DNA from: Nocardioides sp. LHD-245
GTDB lineage: Bacteria > Actinomycetota > Actinomycetes > Propionibacteriales > Nocardioidaceae
Length of the DNA stretch: 64,000 nucleotides
Direction: 5' to 3'
Assembly (NCBI RefSeq): GCF_030929495.1
Contig: NZ_JAVFWN010000001.1
Span: 248,001-312,000, forward strand
Made by a program: the position numbers and the translations under genes. The notes under the pieces are model-generated. The model did not search any database. It saw nothing but the letters and a program-made list of their open reading frames with translations, and was not told where the DNA came from. How positions within the stretch are numbered: position 1 is the first letter of the stretch; the number at the start of each line of letters is the position of its first letter. Positions 51,626 to 60,027 of this stretch are shown in pieces.

Positions 51626-53575
51626 ATGTCCGTCGAGTCCGTCGCATCCGTCTTCCCCCGGCTGGAGCCCCACCTGCTCTCGGTGTCCAAGCCGATCCAG
51701 TACGTCGGCGGCGAGCTCAACATGGTCACCAAGGAGTGGGACTCCGCCGAGGTCCGCTGGGTGCTGATGTACCCCGACGCCTACGAGGTCGGCCTGCCCA
51801 ACCAGGGCGTCCAGATCCTCTACGAGGTGCTCAACGAGCGCGAGTGGATCCTCGCCGAGCGCACCTACGCCGTGTGGCCGGACATGGAGAAGGTGCTGCG
51901 CGAGCAGCAGATCCCGCAGTTCACGGTCGACAGCCACCGCCCGGTCGGCGCCTTCGACCTGTTCGGCGTGAGCTTCTCGACCGAGCTCGGTTACACCAAC
52001 CTGCTCACCGCGCTCGACCTCGCCGGCATCCCGCTGCACGCCGTCGACCGCGACGAGTCGCACCCGGTGGTCGTCGCGGGCGGGCACGCCGCCTTCAACC
52101 CGGAGCCGATCGCCGACTTCGTCGACGCCGCCGTCCTCGGCGACGGTGAGGAGGTCGTCCTCAAGATCTCCGAGGTCGTGCGCGAGTGGAAGGGCGAGGA
52201 TCGCCCCGGTGGCCGCACCGAGCTGCTGCGCCGGCTCGCCGTCTCCGGGACGGTCTACGTGCCGCGGTTCTACGACGTGTCGTACGACGACAGCGGGGCG
52301 ATCGCGGCCGTCGTACCCAACCACCCGGAGGCTCCCGACCGGGTCCGCAAGCACACGCTGATGGACCTCGACCAGTGGCCCTACCCGCGCAACCCGCTGG
52401 TGCCGCTCGCCGAGACCGTCCACGAGCGGTTCTCCGTCGAGATCTTCCGCGGCTGCACCCGCGGCTGCCGGTTCTGCCAGGCCGGCATGATCACCCGCCC
52501 GGTGCGTGAGCGGTCGCTCGAGACCATCGGCGCGATGGTCGACAACGGCATCAAGAAGACCGGCTTCGAGGAGGTCGGCCTCCTCTCCCTGAGCTCCGCC
52601 GACCACACCGAGATCGGCGACGTCGCCACCGGCCTGGCCGACCGCTACGAGGGCTCGAACGTCTCGCTCTCGCTGCCCTCCACCCGGGTCGACGCGTTCA
52701 ACATCACGCTGGCCAACGAGTTCTCCCGCAACGGTCGCCGCTCCGGCCTGACCTTCGCCCCCGAGGGCGGCAGCGAGCGGATGCGCAAGGTGATCAACAA
52801 GATGGTCACCGAGGAGGACCTGATCCGCACCGTCGCGACGGCGTACTCCCACGGTTGGCGGCAGGTGAAGCTCTACTTCATGGTCGGCCTGCCGACGGAG
52901 CAGGACGAGGACGTCCTCCAGATCGCCGAGCTCGCCAAGCGCGTGATCGCGACCGGCCGCGAGGTCTCCGGCCGCAACGACATCCGGTGCACGGTCTCCA
53001 TCGGCGGTTTCGTGCCCAAGCCGCACACGCCCTTCCAGTGGGCCGCCCAGCTCGATGTCGAGACCACCGACCGGCGCCTGCAGGAGCTGCGCGACACCGT
53101 GCGCGCCGACCGGCGCTACGGCAAGGCGATCGGCTTCCGCTACCACGACGGCCAGCCCGGCATCATCGAGGGCCTGCTGTCCCGCGGCGACCGCCGCGTC
53201 GGCCGGATCATCGAGCAGGTCTGGCGCGACGGCGGCCGCTTCGACGGCTGGTCCGAGCACTTCTCCTTCGAGCGCTGGGCCGCCTCCGCGGCGACCGCGC
53301 TCGAGGGCACCGGCGTCGACCTCGCCTGGTACACCACCCGCGAGCGGGAGTACGACGAGGTGCTGCCCTGGGACCACCTCGACTCGGGCCTCGACAAGGA
53401 CTGGCTGTGGGCCGACTGGGAGGACGCCCTCGCGGTGGCCGATGGATCCTCCGACGTCGAGGTCGAGGACTGTCGCTGGACGCCGTGCTACGACTGCGGG
53501 GTGTGCCCCGAGATGGGCACCGAGATCCAGATCGGTCCGACCGGGCAGAAGCTGCTCCCGCTCAGCGTCGTCTGA
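51626..53575 (+). CDS. B12-binding-type radical SAM protein, TIGR03960-like
   Basis: A 649-residue protein. N-terminal B12-binding-like part (LLSVSKPIQYVGGELNMV, PNQGVQILYEVLNERE), radical SAM cluster C-x3-C-x2-C in FRGCTRGCRFCQAGM, then GLTFAPEGGSERMRKVINKMVTEEDL and a cysteine-rich end (CRWTPCYDCGVCPEMGTEI). The product is unknown. In many actinobacteria the next gene encodes a DUF2344/TIGR03936 protein followed by RNase E/G; here it does not, and the reading frame ends normally after the Cys motif. Confidence 0.88.
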   Translation: MSVESVASVFPRLEPHLLSVSKPIQYVGGELNMVTKEWDSAEVRWVLMYPDAYEVGLPNQGVQILYEVLNEREWILAERTYAVWPDMEKVLREQQIPQFTVDSHRPVGAFDLFGVSFSTELGYTNLLTALDLAGIPLHAVDRDESHPVVVAGGHAAFNPEPIADFVDAAVLGDGEEVVLKISEVVREWKGEDRPGGRTELLRRLAVSGTVYVPRFYDVSYDDSGAIAAVVPNHPEAPDRVRKHTLMDLDQWPYPRNPLVPLAETVHERFSVEIFRGCTRGCRFCQAGMITRPVRERSLETIGAMVDNGIKKTGFEEVGLLSLSSADHTEIGDVATGLADRYEGSNVSLSLPSTRVDAFNITLANEFSRNGRRSGLTFAPEGGSERMRKVINKMVTEEDLIRTVATAYSHGWRQVKLYFMVGLPTEQDEDVLQIAELAKRVIATGREVSGRNDIRCTVSIGGFVPKPHTPFQWAAQLDVETTDRRLQELRDTVRADRRYGKAIGFRYHDGQPGIIEGLLSRGDRRVGRIIEQVWRDGGRFDGWSEHFSFERWAASAATALEGTGVDLAWYTTREREYDEVLPWDHLDSGLDKDWLWADWEDALAVADGSSDVEVEDCRWTPCYDCGVCPEMGTEIQIGPTGQKLLPLSVV

Positions 53576-53577
53576 GC

Positions 53578-54021
53578 ATGGGCACGCCCGTCGTCGTCAC
53601 CGAGGAGCGGTCCATCGCCGCTCCGCCCGCTGTCGTCTGGACGCTCGCGACGGACCCGGCGTACTACCAGCGGCTCTCGCCGCAGTGTCGGCTCCTCTCC
53701 GCCACCGGTCAGCCCGGCGCGCCGGGGGCGGAGTCGGTCGTCGCGATCCGGGTGGGGCTGCTCCGATTCCGGGTGCGGGCCCGCGTCGTCGCGGCGCGAC
53801 CGGGCGAGGAGATCACCACCGAGTCGTGGCGCGGTCGGAAGCCGGCGGGCGTACAGCGAGGCGAGGTCCTGCCGGACGGCGACGGCGTGCTGCTGCGGTG
53901 GACCGTCACCCTCCCGGACGGCGGGCTCTTCCCGCGGCAGGTCGAGGCGACGTGCCGGGCCAATCTGGTGACCTGGCTGGCTGCGATCGAGCGCGAGGCA
54001 CTGGCACGCGAGCTCCGCTGA
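53578..54021 (+). CDS. SRPBCC-family (START-like) protein
   Basis: A 147-residue protein of the polyketide cyclase/START fold: EERSIAAPPAVVWTLATDPAYYQRLSPQC is the standard N-terminal strand-helix, ending with the long helix LVTWLAAIEREALARELR. Such proteins bind hydrophobic ligands. The ATG is 2 nt after the radical SAM stop. The stop abuts the stop of the convergent gene with no base between them. Confidence 0.8.
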   Translation: MGTPVVVTEERSIAAPPAVVWTLATDPAYYQRLSPQCRLLSATGQPGAPGAESVVAIRVGLLRFRVRARVVAARPGEEITTESWRGRKPAGVQRGEVLPDGDGVLLRWTVTLPDGGLFPRQVEATCRANLVTWLAAIEREALARELR

Positions 54022-54813
54022 TCAGCGGCGGCGGTCGGCCAATGTCCCGGTGACCTGCTTGCGCGGATGACCGGCGAGGCAACTGACTTTGCGGTCGCCA
54101 AGAAGGCGCCACGAGCGCGGTGTGGGGAAGTTGTAGTAGACCTCGTAGCGTGAGCTGCCGTAGGGCTTGCCGACGAATGTCTCGAAGGCCTGGACGCAGC
54201 GCGCGCCGCGTTGGTCTATCGCCCGTTGGCCGGGGAAGTCGTCGCCGGGCATCTCGATGACCTTGAAGACCTCCAGGTCGTGCGGGCGATCACAGGGAAG
54301 CAGGGTGACGGTCTCGGTCTCGACCGCCTCGCTACCGGACAACTCCCGCAGGACCGTGGAGTTGAAGCAGTCCCCGGTGCGGAGCTTGAGGGTGGGCACT
54401 TCGCGTGGCTCGCCCGAGTCGCGTGCCTCCTGGGTCTCCTGCTCGATGCTCTCGTTGGCGCCTTCGCGCAGGTCCTCGACAACGCTCGGCGCCATCGCGA
54501 CCTGGAGCAGGGTGCCAGCGGCGCCGATCGCCATGGCCAGCACGGCTACCCAGCGCGGCCGGAAGTGTTGCCTGGCCAACGCGATGATCGCGATCACCAC
54601 GCCGGCCAGCGGCAGGAGCGGCACGCAGAAGATCACGGCCAGCCCGAATCCGGTCCAGCCCAGCCCCCTGTCCGTCGGCACCGGCACGGTGCCCCTCACG
54701 CCTGAACCGGCGTAGGAGGCGAACGACGGCAGGGTCGCGGGAGGGGGAGGTGGCGGTGGGGGAGAGACGGGCTCCTCGCCGAACGCTCCTCCGGGTGGGG
54801 TCAGTCCGCTCAC
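54022..54813 (-). CDS. Membrane protein with DUF4190-like and septum-formation-like domains
   Basis: A 263-residue protein: Pro-rich cytoplasmic N-terminus, two helices (FGLAVIFCVPLLPLAGVVIAIIALA and WVAVLAMAIGAAGTLLQVAM) as in DUF4190 proteins, then an extracytoplasmic domain with four cysteines (RTGDCFNS, LLPCDRPHDLEVF, ARCVQAF, VSCLAGH) like the actinobacterial septum-formation domain. GTG start with GAGGAG upstream. It is related in layout to the next two genes on the same strand. Confidence 0.78.
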   Translation of the reverse strand: MSGLTPPGGAFGEEPVSPPPPPPPPATLPSFASYAGSGVRGTVPVPTDRGLGWTGFGLAVIFCVPLLPLAGVVIAIIALARQHFRPRWVAVLAMAIGAAGTLLQVAMAPSVVEDLREGANESIEQETQEARDSGEPREVPTLKLRTGDCFNSTVLRELSGSEAVETETVTLLPCDRPHDLEVFKVIEMPGDDFPGQRAIDQRGARCVQAFETFVGKPYGSSRYEVYYNFPTPRSWRLLGDRKVSCLAGHPRKQVTGTLADRRR

Positions 54814-54997
54814 GCCGTCTCCTCGCTGCTCGATCCCCGCATCGGCCGAGCTCGCCCCCGTCCCGGCGCTCGGCTAGCGGATGAACGCGTCACCCGCACC
54901 CGGGGTCACGCTCGGGGGAGCCGGCAGCCGGCGTCAGGAGGTCGGCGGCAGCCGGTGTGGACCCCATCAGGCGGTCGCGCCGGCTCGGGATCCTCGC

Positions 54998-55670
54998 CTA
55001 GGTGCCCGTCGTCCCGGCGATGTCGAGCAGCCGACCGGTGATCTCGTCGCCGTCGCCCCGCTTGAGGTAGCAGAAGAAGGCGTCCCCACGCTCCGGCTCG
55101 TCCTCGTCGAACGCGTCGATCTCGACCCGTGGGACGTAGTCGCCGCTCCGGAGGGCGTCGAGATAGGTCTGCTCCAGCCCGGGGAGGCTCCCGCAGAACT
55201 CGAACCACGACACATCGTCGTCGTCGTACAGGGCCACCAGGTCGTCGTCGAACCGGCCCGCCCAGATCACCTCGCCGGTATGCGCGTCCCCGCAGGACGC
55301 CTTGACCGGGTCGTCGAGGAAGTCGAGGTCGAGGCACTGGCCGGCCACGGCCTCGTCCTCCCACACCGTGCGGCTGCCCATGATCCCGGCGAAGACCAGG
55401 AACCCGATGCCGGCCAGCAGGACGACGATGCCGACCACGAGGCCGGTGACGGCGGCCCATCGTCCCGACCTCCGTCCGCCGCCGGTGCGGATGATGCCGG
55501 CGATCCCGAGCCCGATCCCGACCGGTGCGGCGCAGCAGGACAGGGAGCAGACGAGGGCGGCGATCGACAGCCCGTCGTACGCCGGACGGCCGGCCGTGGG
55601 GGGGCAGGCCGTCGTACGGGTTCGGGCTCGGCTGGTACGACGGGTAGCCGCCGTCGTACGGGTTCGTCAT
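54998..55670 (-). pseudogene. DUF4190-type membrane protein, frameshifted at a 7-base homopolymer
   Basis: The reading frame opens with MTNPYDGGYPSYQPSPNPYDG and is lost at a run of seven C on the minus strand (G at 55598-55604). With one C fewer the frame continues as RPAYDGLSIAALVCSLSCC, then GIGLGIAGIIRTGGG and a second helix, and joins the open stretch GQCLDLDFLDDPVKASCGDAHTGEV to the stop. The restored protein parallels its neighbour gene domain for domain. It may be a sequencing error, a slippage switch or a recent inactivation. Confidence 0.72.
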
Positions 55671-55686
55671 CGCGTCGGCCGGTCGG

Positions 55687-56415
55687 TCAGAGGATCGGCT
55701 CGGTCAGCTCGTCGTCGGGCTCGACGTAGCACACCAGGTGGTCGCCGACGCTGACGTCGTCGGGGTCCTCGATGACCGCGGCGATGTCGGAGGCGTAGGG
55801 AGCGAGCTTGGCGAGGTCGTCGGGGTCGATGGCCGTGGAGCAGTAGGAGACCAAGCCGTTCTCGATGTCGCTGCGGTTCTCGGAGGTGACCTCGGCGATG
55901 CCGACGATCTCGGCGTCGTGCTCCTCGGTGCAGTCCTTCTTGCGCAGGAGGACCACGCTGTCGTCCTCGTCGACGTCGATGCACTGGCCGACCTCGGCGT
56001 TGCCCGGCGTGACGAGGGACTCGGCGAAGATGAAGATCGCGGCGCCCACGACCGCCGAGACGATCGACATCAGCACGCCGACCGCGATGCCCGCGATCGC
56101 GAATCCGCGGCCCTTGCGCCGGCCACCCTTCGTGCGGGACAGGCCCACGATCCCGAGGACGACCCCGATCGGAGCCAGGCAGCAGAGCAGGCTCGTGACG
56201 AGGGCGGCGATCGAGATGCCGTCCGTCTTCGGCGGCATCGGGTCGGAGCCGCCGGGGAAGCTGCCGGGCGCACCGTAACCGCCACCGGTCCCACCGGGGT
56301 ACGGCGGCGGTGCGGGCGGCTGGCCGTAGGGGTTCGGGCCGGCCGGGCTCTGGCCGTACGGATCCGGACCCGGGGGGCTCTGGCCGGGAGGGTTCTGACC
56401 GTAGGGATCGCTCAC
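55687..56415 (-). CDS. DUF4190-type membrane protein with extracytoplasmic domain
   Basis: A 242-residue protein. The N-terminus is a repeat of P-x-P-Y-G-Q units (DPYGQNPPGQSPP and related), followed by two helices (DGISIAALVTSLLCCLAPIGVVLGIVGLSRTKGG, GFAIAGIAVGVLMSIVSAVVGAAIFIFA) and an acidic domain with four cysteines (GQCIDVDED, KKDCTEEHDAE, SYCSTAID, LVCYVEPDD). The GTG at 56415 is 7 nt from a TAGGGT box, pointing to a leaderless message; a GTG 9 nt earlier overlaps that box. Confidence 0.82.
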   Translation of the reverse strand: MSDPYGQNPPGQSPPGPDPYGQSPAGPNPYGQPPAPPPYPGGTGGGYGAPGSFPGGSDPMPPKTDGISIAALVTSLLCCLAPIGVVLGIVGLSRTKGGRRKGRGFAIAGIAVGVLMSIVSAVVGAAIFIFAESLVTPGNAEVGQCIDVDEDDSVVLLRKKDCTEEHDAEIVGIAEVTSENRSDIENGLVSYCSTAIDPDDLAKLAPYASDIAAVIEDPDDVSVGDHLVCYVEPDDELTEPIL

Positions 56416-56604
56416 CGGCGACACCCTAGTCCGCGCCGCGAGACTGATCGCCAAGTGCTTCTCAGGAGCCGTTGGCAAGCCCACGACTCCGAGCCCGGAT
56501 CGGGGTCTCGCCACTCCAGAGCACGGGTCACGTCGTCCGTTCGGAGCGTCGCGTTGAGGTCGCGGCACGGGAGTAGGGATGCCGGGGTGCGGCGGCTCGG
56601 CCTG

Positions 56605-56617
56605 TAGTCTTCGGCCG
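56605..56617 (+). promoter_or_regulatory. Promoter -10 of the glycan cluster, leaderless type
   Basis: TAGTCT followed by 7 nt and the GTG of the epimerase gene. Confidence 0.45.
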
Positions 56618-57715
56618 GTGAACAGTGAGCAGCTCAGTCCCGGGGTGATCGTCACGGGCGGCGCCGGATTCATCGGCTGCGCGCTGAGCCCCGGTCTCCT
56701 TGAGCGTGGGTCGCGCGTGGTCGCCGTCGACAGCCTCCTGGAGCAGGTCCACCCGGGCCAGCAGCGTCCCGAGGCACTGCCGGACGGCGTCGAGCTGGTG
56801 ACGGCCGATGTCACGGATGCCGCGGCCTGGGACCGGATCCTGGAGTCGGTCCGACCCGAGCTGGTCGTCCATCTCGCGGCCGAGACGGGCACGGGCCAGT
56901 CGCTCACCGAGTCGACCCGGCACGCCATGTCCAACGTCGTCGGCACGACGACGATGCTGGACGCGTTCGTGCGCCACGACGTGCTCCCCGGGCACGTGGT
57001 GCTCACTTCCAGCCGAGCCGTGTACGGCGAGGGCGCCTGGCTCGATGCAGAGGGCAACGTCTTCAATCCGCCGCCGCGCAGTCACGCCCAGCTTGAGCGC
57101 GGCGACTGGGATCACCGCGGGCCTGGAGGTGGCGCTGCGGTCGCGCGGCCGACGGACGCCGCGACCACGCAGCCGAACCCGGCCAGCGTCTACGGGTCGA
57201 CCAAGCTTGCCCAGGAACTGATCCTGGGCAACTGGGCCGACGCCTTCTCGGTACCCGTGTCGGTGCTGCGGCTGCAGAATGTCTACGGTCCTGGCCAGTC
57301 GCCGCACAATCCCTACACCGGGATCGTCACCCTCTTCCATCGTCTGGCATCGCGTGGTGAGACGCTCGACGTGTACGAGGACGGCCTCATCGGTCGCGAC
57401 TTCGTCCACATCGACGACGTGGTGAGCGCCCTGCACGCCTGCATCGAACGCCCCCCCGCTGCTGAGGAACACCGTACGCTCGATGTGGGCACCGGCGCTG
57501 TGACGACGATCCTGGACGCGGCGCAGATGATCGCGCAGATGTACGACGCGCCCATGCCCCAGATCTCGGGCAAGTTCCGTGACGGGGATGTGCGCCATGC
57601 GGTGGCGGACGTCAGCCGGACCCGGGCTGACCTCGGTTGGGAGCCTCGCTGGAGTTTCGAGGGCGGCAGCGCCGACCTTTCGACGTGGCTGAGGAAGGGT
57701 GGCTTCCTTGGCTGA
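56618..57715 (+). CDS. NAD-dependent sugar epimerase/dehydratase
   Basis: A 365-residue extended SDR enzyme. Rossmann motif VTGGAGFIG, TSSRAVYGEG with the catalytic Ser/Thr, and Y-x3-K in SVYGSTK. NVYGPGQSPHNPYTG and GRDFVHIDDVV are typical of nucleotide-sugar epimerases such as GalE or UDP-glucuronate epimerases. It probably makes an activated sugar for the glycosyltransferases encoded downstream. GTG start right after a -10 box; an upstream ATG in the same frame has no support. Confidence 0.87.
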   Translation: MNSEQLSPGVIVTGGAGFIGCALSPGLLERGSRVVAVDSLLEQVHPGQQRPEALPDGVELVTADVTDAAAWDRILESVRPELVVHLAAETGTGQSLTESTRHAMSNVVGTTTMLDAFVRHDVLPGHVVLTSSRAVYGEGAWLDAEGNVFNPPPRSHAQLERGDWDHRGPGGGAAVARPTDAATTQPNPASVYGSTKLAQELILGNWADAFSVPVSVLRLQNVYGPGQSPHNPYTGIVTLFHRLASRGETLDVYEDGLIGRDFVHIDDVVSALHACIERPPAAEEHRTLDVGTGAVTTILDAAQMIAQMYDAPMPQISGKFRDGDVRHAVADVSRTRADLGWEPRWSFEGGSADLSTWLRKGGFLG

Positions 57716-57731
57716 TGAGGAGCGGGAAGCC

Positions 57732-59720
57732 ATGATTCGCGAGATCACGGCGGTCGTCTGGACCGGTGGTCCTCCGGCCAGTTGGCTACCGACCATCACC
57801 CGGCTTCTCGAGGTCTCCGACATCTCCGATGTCGTGGTGGCGACGAACGATGACCTGGGCCTGCCGGAGCATCCTCGACTGCGTACGGTCCTCGCGCCGT
57901 CCTTCGGCGCAGTCGTCCATGAGGTGGCATCGGCCGGCGCGAACCCGCTCCTGGTCGTCACCGGGCCGGTGCTCGTTCCGCGGGACGGCTTCGTGACCAG
58001 TCGGGAGATCATGTCCGGCGACCTGAGGGTCGCATCGGTCTCCTTCCTGTGCAACGCTGCTGGTCACCTGAGCTTCCCGCACCGCAACCTCGCCCGACGT
58101 CACGCCATCGAAGGACACGACGAGACGAGCCTGACCCGGCTGCTCAGGACGCGGGACCCTGCTGTCCGGCCCGCGCCCATCCACGCTGTCGCCGGTCCCG
58201 CGACACTGGTGTCGCGGGACACGGTCATGATCACGGGGGGGCCGTCCGCGGCCTTCGCCGACGATCCGGAGCTCGCGCTCGTCGAGATGATGCTGCGGGC
58301 GTCTCGCCGCGGCATGAGGTCGATGCTCGACCCTTCCACCTTCGTCTCGCGCCCGTGGGAGGACCAGCGCTGGGGCGAGGCGCCGCTCCAGGTGCGGCCC
58401 AACGTGCGCCGCCTCCGCGAGCTCCATCCCTTCTTCCCCGAGCTGTTCCGTGACCAGATGCGCGACTCGACCTCTCCGCTGGCCCTCGTGCTCGGCACCG
58501 CGGCGGCGAAGGCCAACGGGCTTCGGATCGTGATCGACGCGACCTGTCTCGGACCTGTCGAGAACGGCACCCAGGTTCAGACCCTTGCGCTCATCGACGC
58601 ACTCGCCCGCCGTGACGATGTCAACTGGGTCGGTGCTGGACTGGGGGGGCCGATCCCACGCTATGCGGAGAAGGTTCTCAGCCACCCCAAGGTGAAGGTG
58701 CTGGCGACCGACGGACTCAGGTTCCCACCCAAGACGCCGCGCGCGGACGTCGTGCACCGGCCGTTCCAGCCGGGCAAGGTGCCGTGGGCCAACTGGCGGG
58801 GCGTCGGCGACCGCGTCGTCGTGACGATCCAGGATCTGATCGCCTACAGCATCGGCGCCTATGCGGCGGAGCGCGGCAAGTGGCTGGGATATCGCGACAA
58901 CATCCGTGACGGGGTGGCGTACGCCGATGGCGTGGTCGTGATCTCCCACGACGTCGCCGAGGACCTGCGCCAGGAGCGACTGCCGATCGTCGACGAGCGG
59001 TTGTTCGTGGTCGAGAACGGCACTGATCACCTGACAGGCGACGAGGAGGAGTCGTTCCCGAGTGAGCTCGCGGCTCGCGGTTGGGTCGCCCGTCGGTTCC
59101 TGGTCGTGCTCGGCGCCAACTACTCGCACAAGAACCGCGACCTTGCGATCCGGACCCACAAACTGCTCCAGGAGCGTCATCCGGACCTCGGCCTCGTCCT
59201 GGCCGGTGTCGCGGTTCCGGAGGGGTCGAGCCGGGTGCTGGAGGCCGCCGAGGGATTCGGCAGCGACGGCATCATCACGATTCCCGACGTCACCAGCGAA
59301 GAGCGCAACTGGCTGCTGCGCCACGCGGAGATCTGCCTGTACCCGACCTCGGCGGAGGGGTTCGGTCTGGTCCCCTTCGAGGCCGCGCGTTTCGGTACGC
59401 CGACGGTCTATACGCGTTTCGGTCCCCTTGCCGAGGTGCTACCGGGGCTTCCGGTCGCGTCGACGTCGTGGGACCCCGCCGCGCTTGCGACGGCGTGCGA
59501 TGAGCTCCTGACATCGCCGGATCTCGCAGCCGAGCAGGTCGCCGCGACCTTGAAGGCCGGCACGACCTACCGATGGGAGGCCACTGCCGAGCACCTCGTG
59601 CATGCCTACCGGCGTCTGCTCTCTGAGCCCCCCCGCGTCGAGCCGCCTCGGAAGCGGCCGAGTCCCGACCGTAGTGCCGGAGCCAAGATCGCCGGCAAGA
59701 AGATCCGGAACAAGGAGTGA
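57732..59720 (+). CDS. Two-domain glycosyltransferase with C-terminal GT4 (GT-B) domain
   Basis: A 662-residue protein. Residues 1 to about 250 look like a GT-A-type remnant (AVVWTGGPPASWLPTITRLLEVSDI, PLLVVTGPVLVPRDGFV). The C-terminal 400 residues are a GT4 transferase: IDATCLGPVENGTQVQTLALIDAL, VVTIQDLIAYS, FLVVLGANYSHKNRDLAIR and the donor-site EGFGLVPFEAARFGTPTVY. The last 40 residues are Lys/Arg/Pro-rich. The ATG has GAGGAG 9 nt upstream; a GTG 33 nt earlier overlaps the epimerase. Confidence 0.83.
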   Translation: MIREITAVVWTGGPPASWLPTITRLLEVSDISDVVVATNDDLGLPEHPRLRTVLAPSFGAVVHEVASAGANPLLVVTGPVLVPRDGFVTSREIMSGDLRVASVSFLCNAAGHLSFPHRNLARRHAIEGHDETSLTRLLRTRDPAVRPAPIHAVAGPATLVSRDTVMITGGPSAAFADDPELALVEMMLRASRRGMRSMLDPSTFVSRPWEDQRWGEAPLQVRPNVRRLRELHPFFPELFRDQMRDSTSPLALVLGTAAAKANGLRIVIDATCLGPVENGTQVQTLALIDALARRDDVNWVGAGLGGPIPRYAEKVLSHPKVKVLATDGLRFPPKTPRADVVHRPFQPGKVPWANWRGVGDRVVVTIQDLIAYSIGAYAAERGKWLGYRDNIRDGVAYADGVVVISHDVAEDLRQERLPIVDERLFVVENGTDHLTGDEEESFPSELAARGWVARRFLVVLGANYSHKNRDLAIRTHKLLQERHPDLGLVLAGVAVPEGSSRVLEAAEGFGSDGIITIPDVTSEERNWLLRHAEICLYPTSAEGFGLVPFEAARFGTPTVYTRFGPLAEVLPGLPVASTSWDPAALATACDELLTSPDLAAEQVAATLKAGTTYRWEATAEHLVHAYRRLLSEPPRVEPPRKRPSPDRSAGAKIAGKKIRNKE

Positions 59721-59721
59721 C

Positions 59722-60027
59722 ATGGCCGACCAGGCAGCATCCGACGAGGTGACGAACACGTTCGACCTGGATGGCGTTTCTCTCGAGCAGGCATTGCGCG
59801 ACGTCGAGGTCGCCAATGCTCGCGTCATCGACCTGACCAAGCGCCTGACGTCGATGAACAAGGAGCTGGTCAAGGCGACCACTGCGCTCCAGAAGGCCCA
59901 GTTGCGCAACCGCCAGCTGGCTGCACGCATCAAGGAACTCGAGGAGATCGAGGGATCTCGCGCCTTCCGCTCGGCCCGTGCCGCCGGCCGGGTGGCCCGC
60001 GGCGTGCGATCGAGGTTGGCGAAGTGA
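59722..60027 (+). CDS. Small coiled-coil protein between glycosyltransferase genes
   Basis: A 101-residue protein. Residues 18-75 are a predicted coiled coil (ALRDVEVANARVIDLTKRL, LVKATTALQKAQLRNRQLAARIKELEEIEG) followed by a basic tail (RSARAAGRVARGVRSRLAK). The piece EEIEGSRAFRSARAAG resembles the linker often found at the ends of actinobacterial and phage-like glycosyltransferases. It may scaffold or anchor the transferases. ATG follows AAGGAG; its stop overlaps the next start. Confidence 0.68.
   Translation: MADQAASDEVTNTFDLDGVSLEQALRDVEVANARVIDLTKRLTSMNKELVKATTALQKAQLRNRQLAARIKELEEIEGSRAFRSARAAGRVARGVRSRLAK

Noticed and set aside
57786..59324. 512-codon minus-strand frame opposite the glycosyltransferase
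   Set aside because: The opposite strand encodes a clear GT4 domain with a good ribosome binding site; the frame has no recognisable motif.
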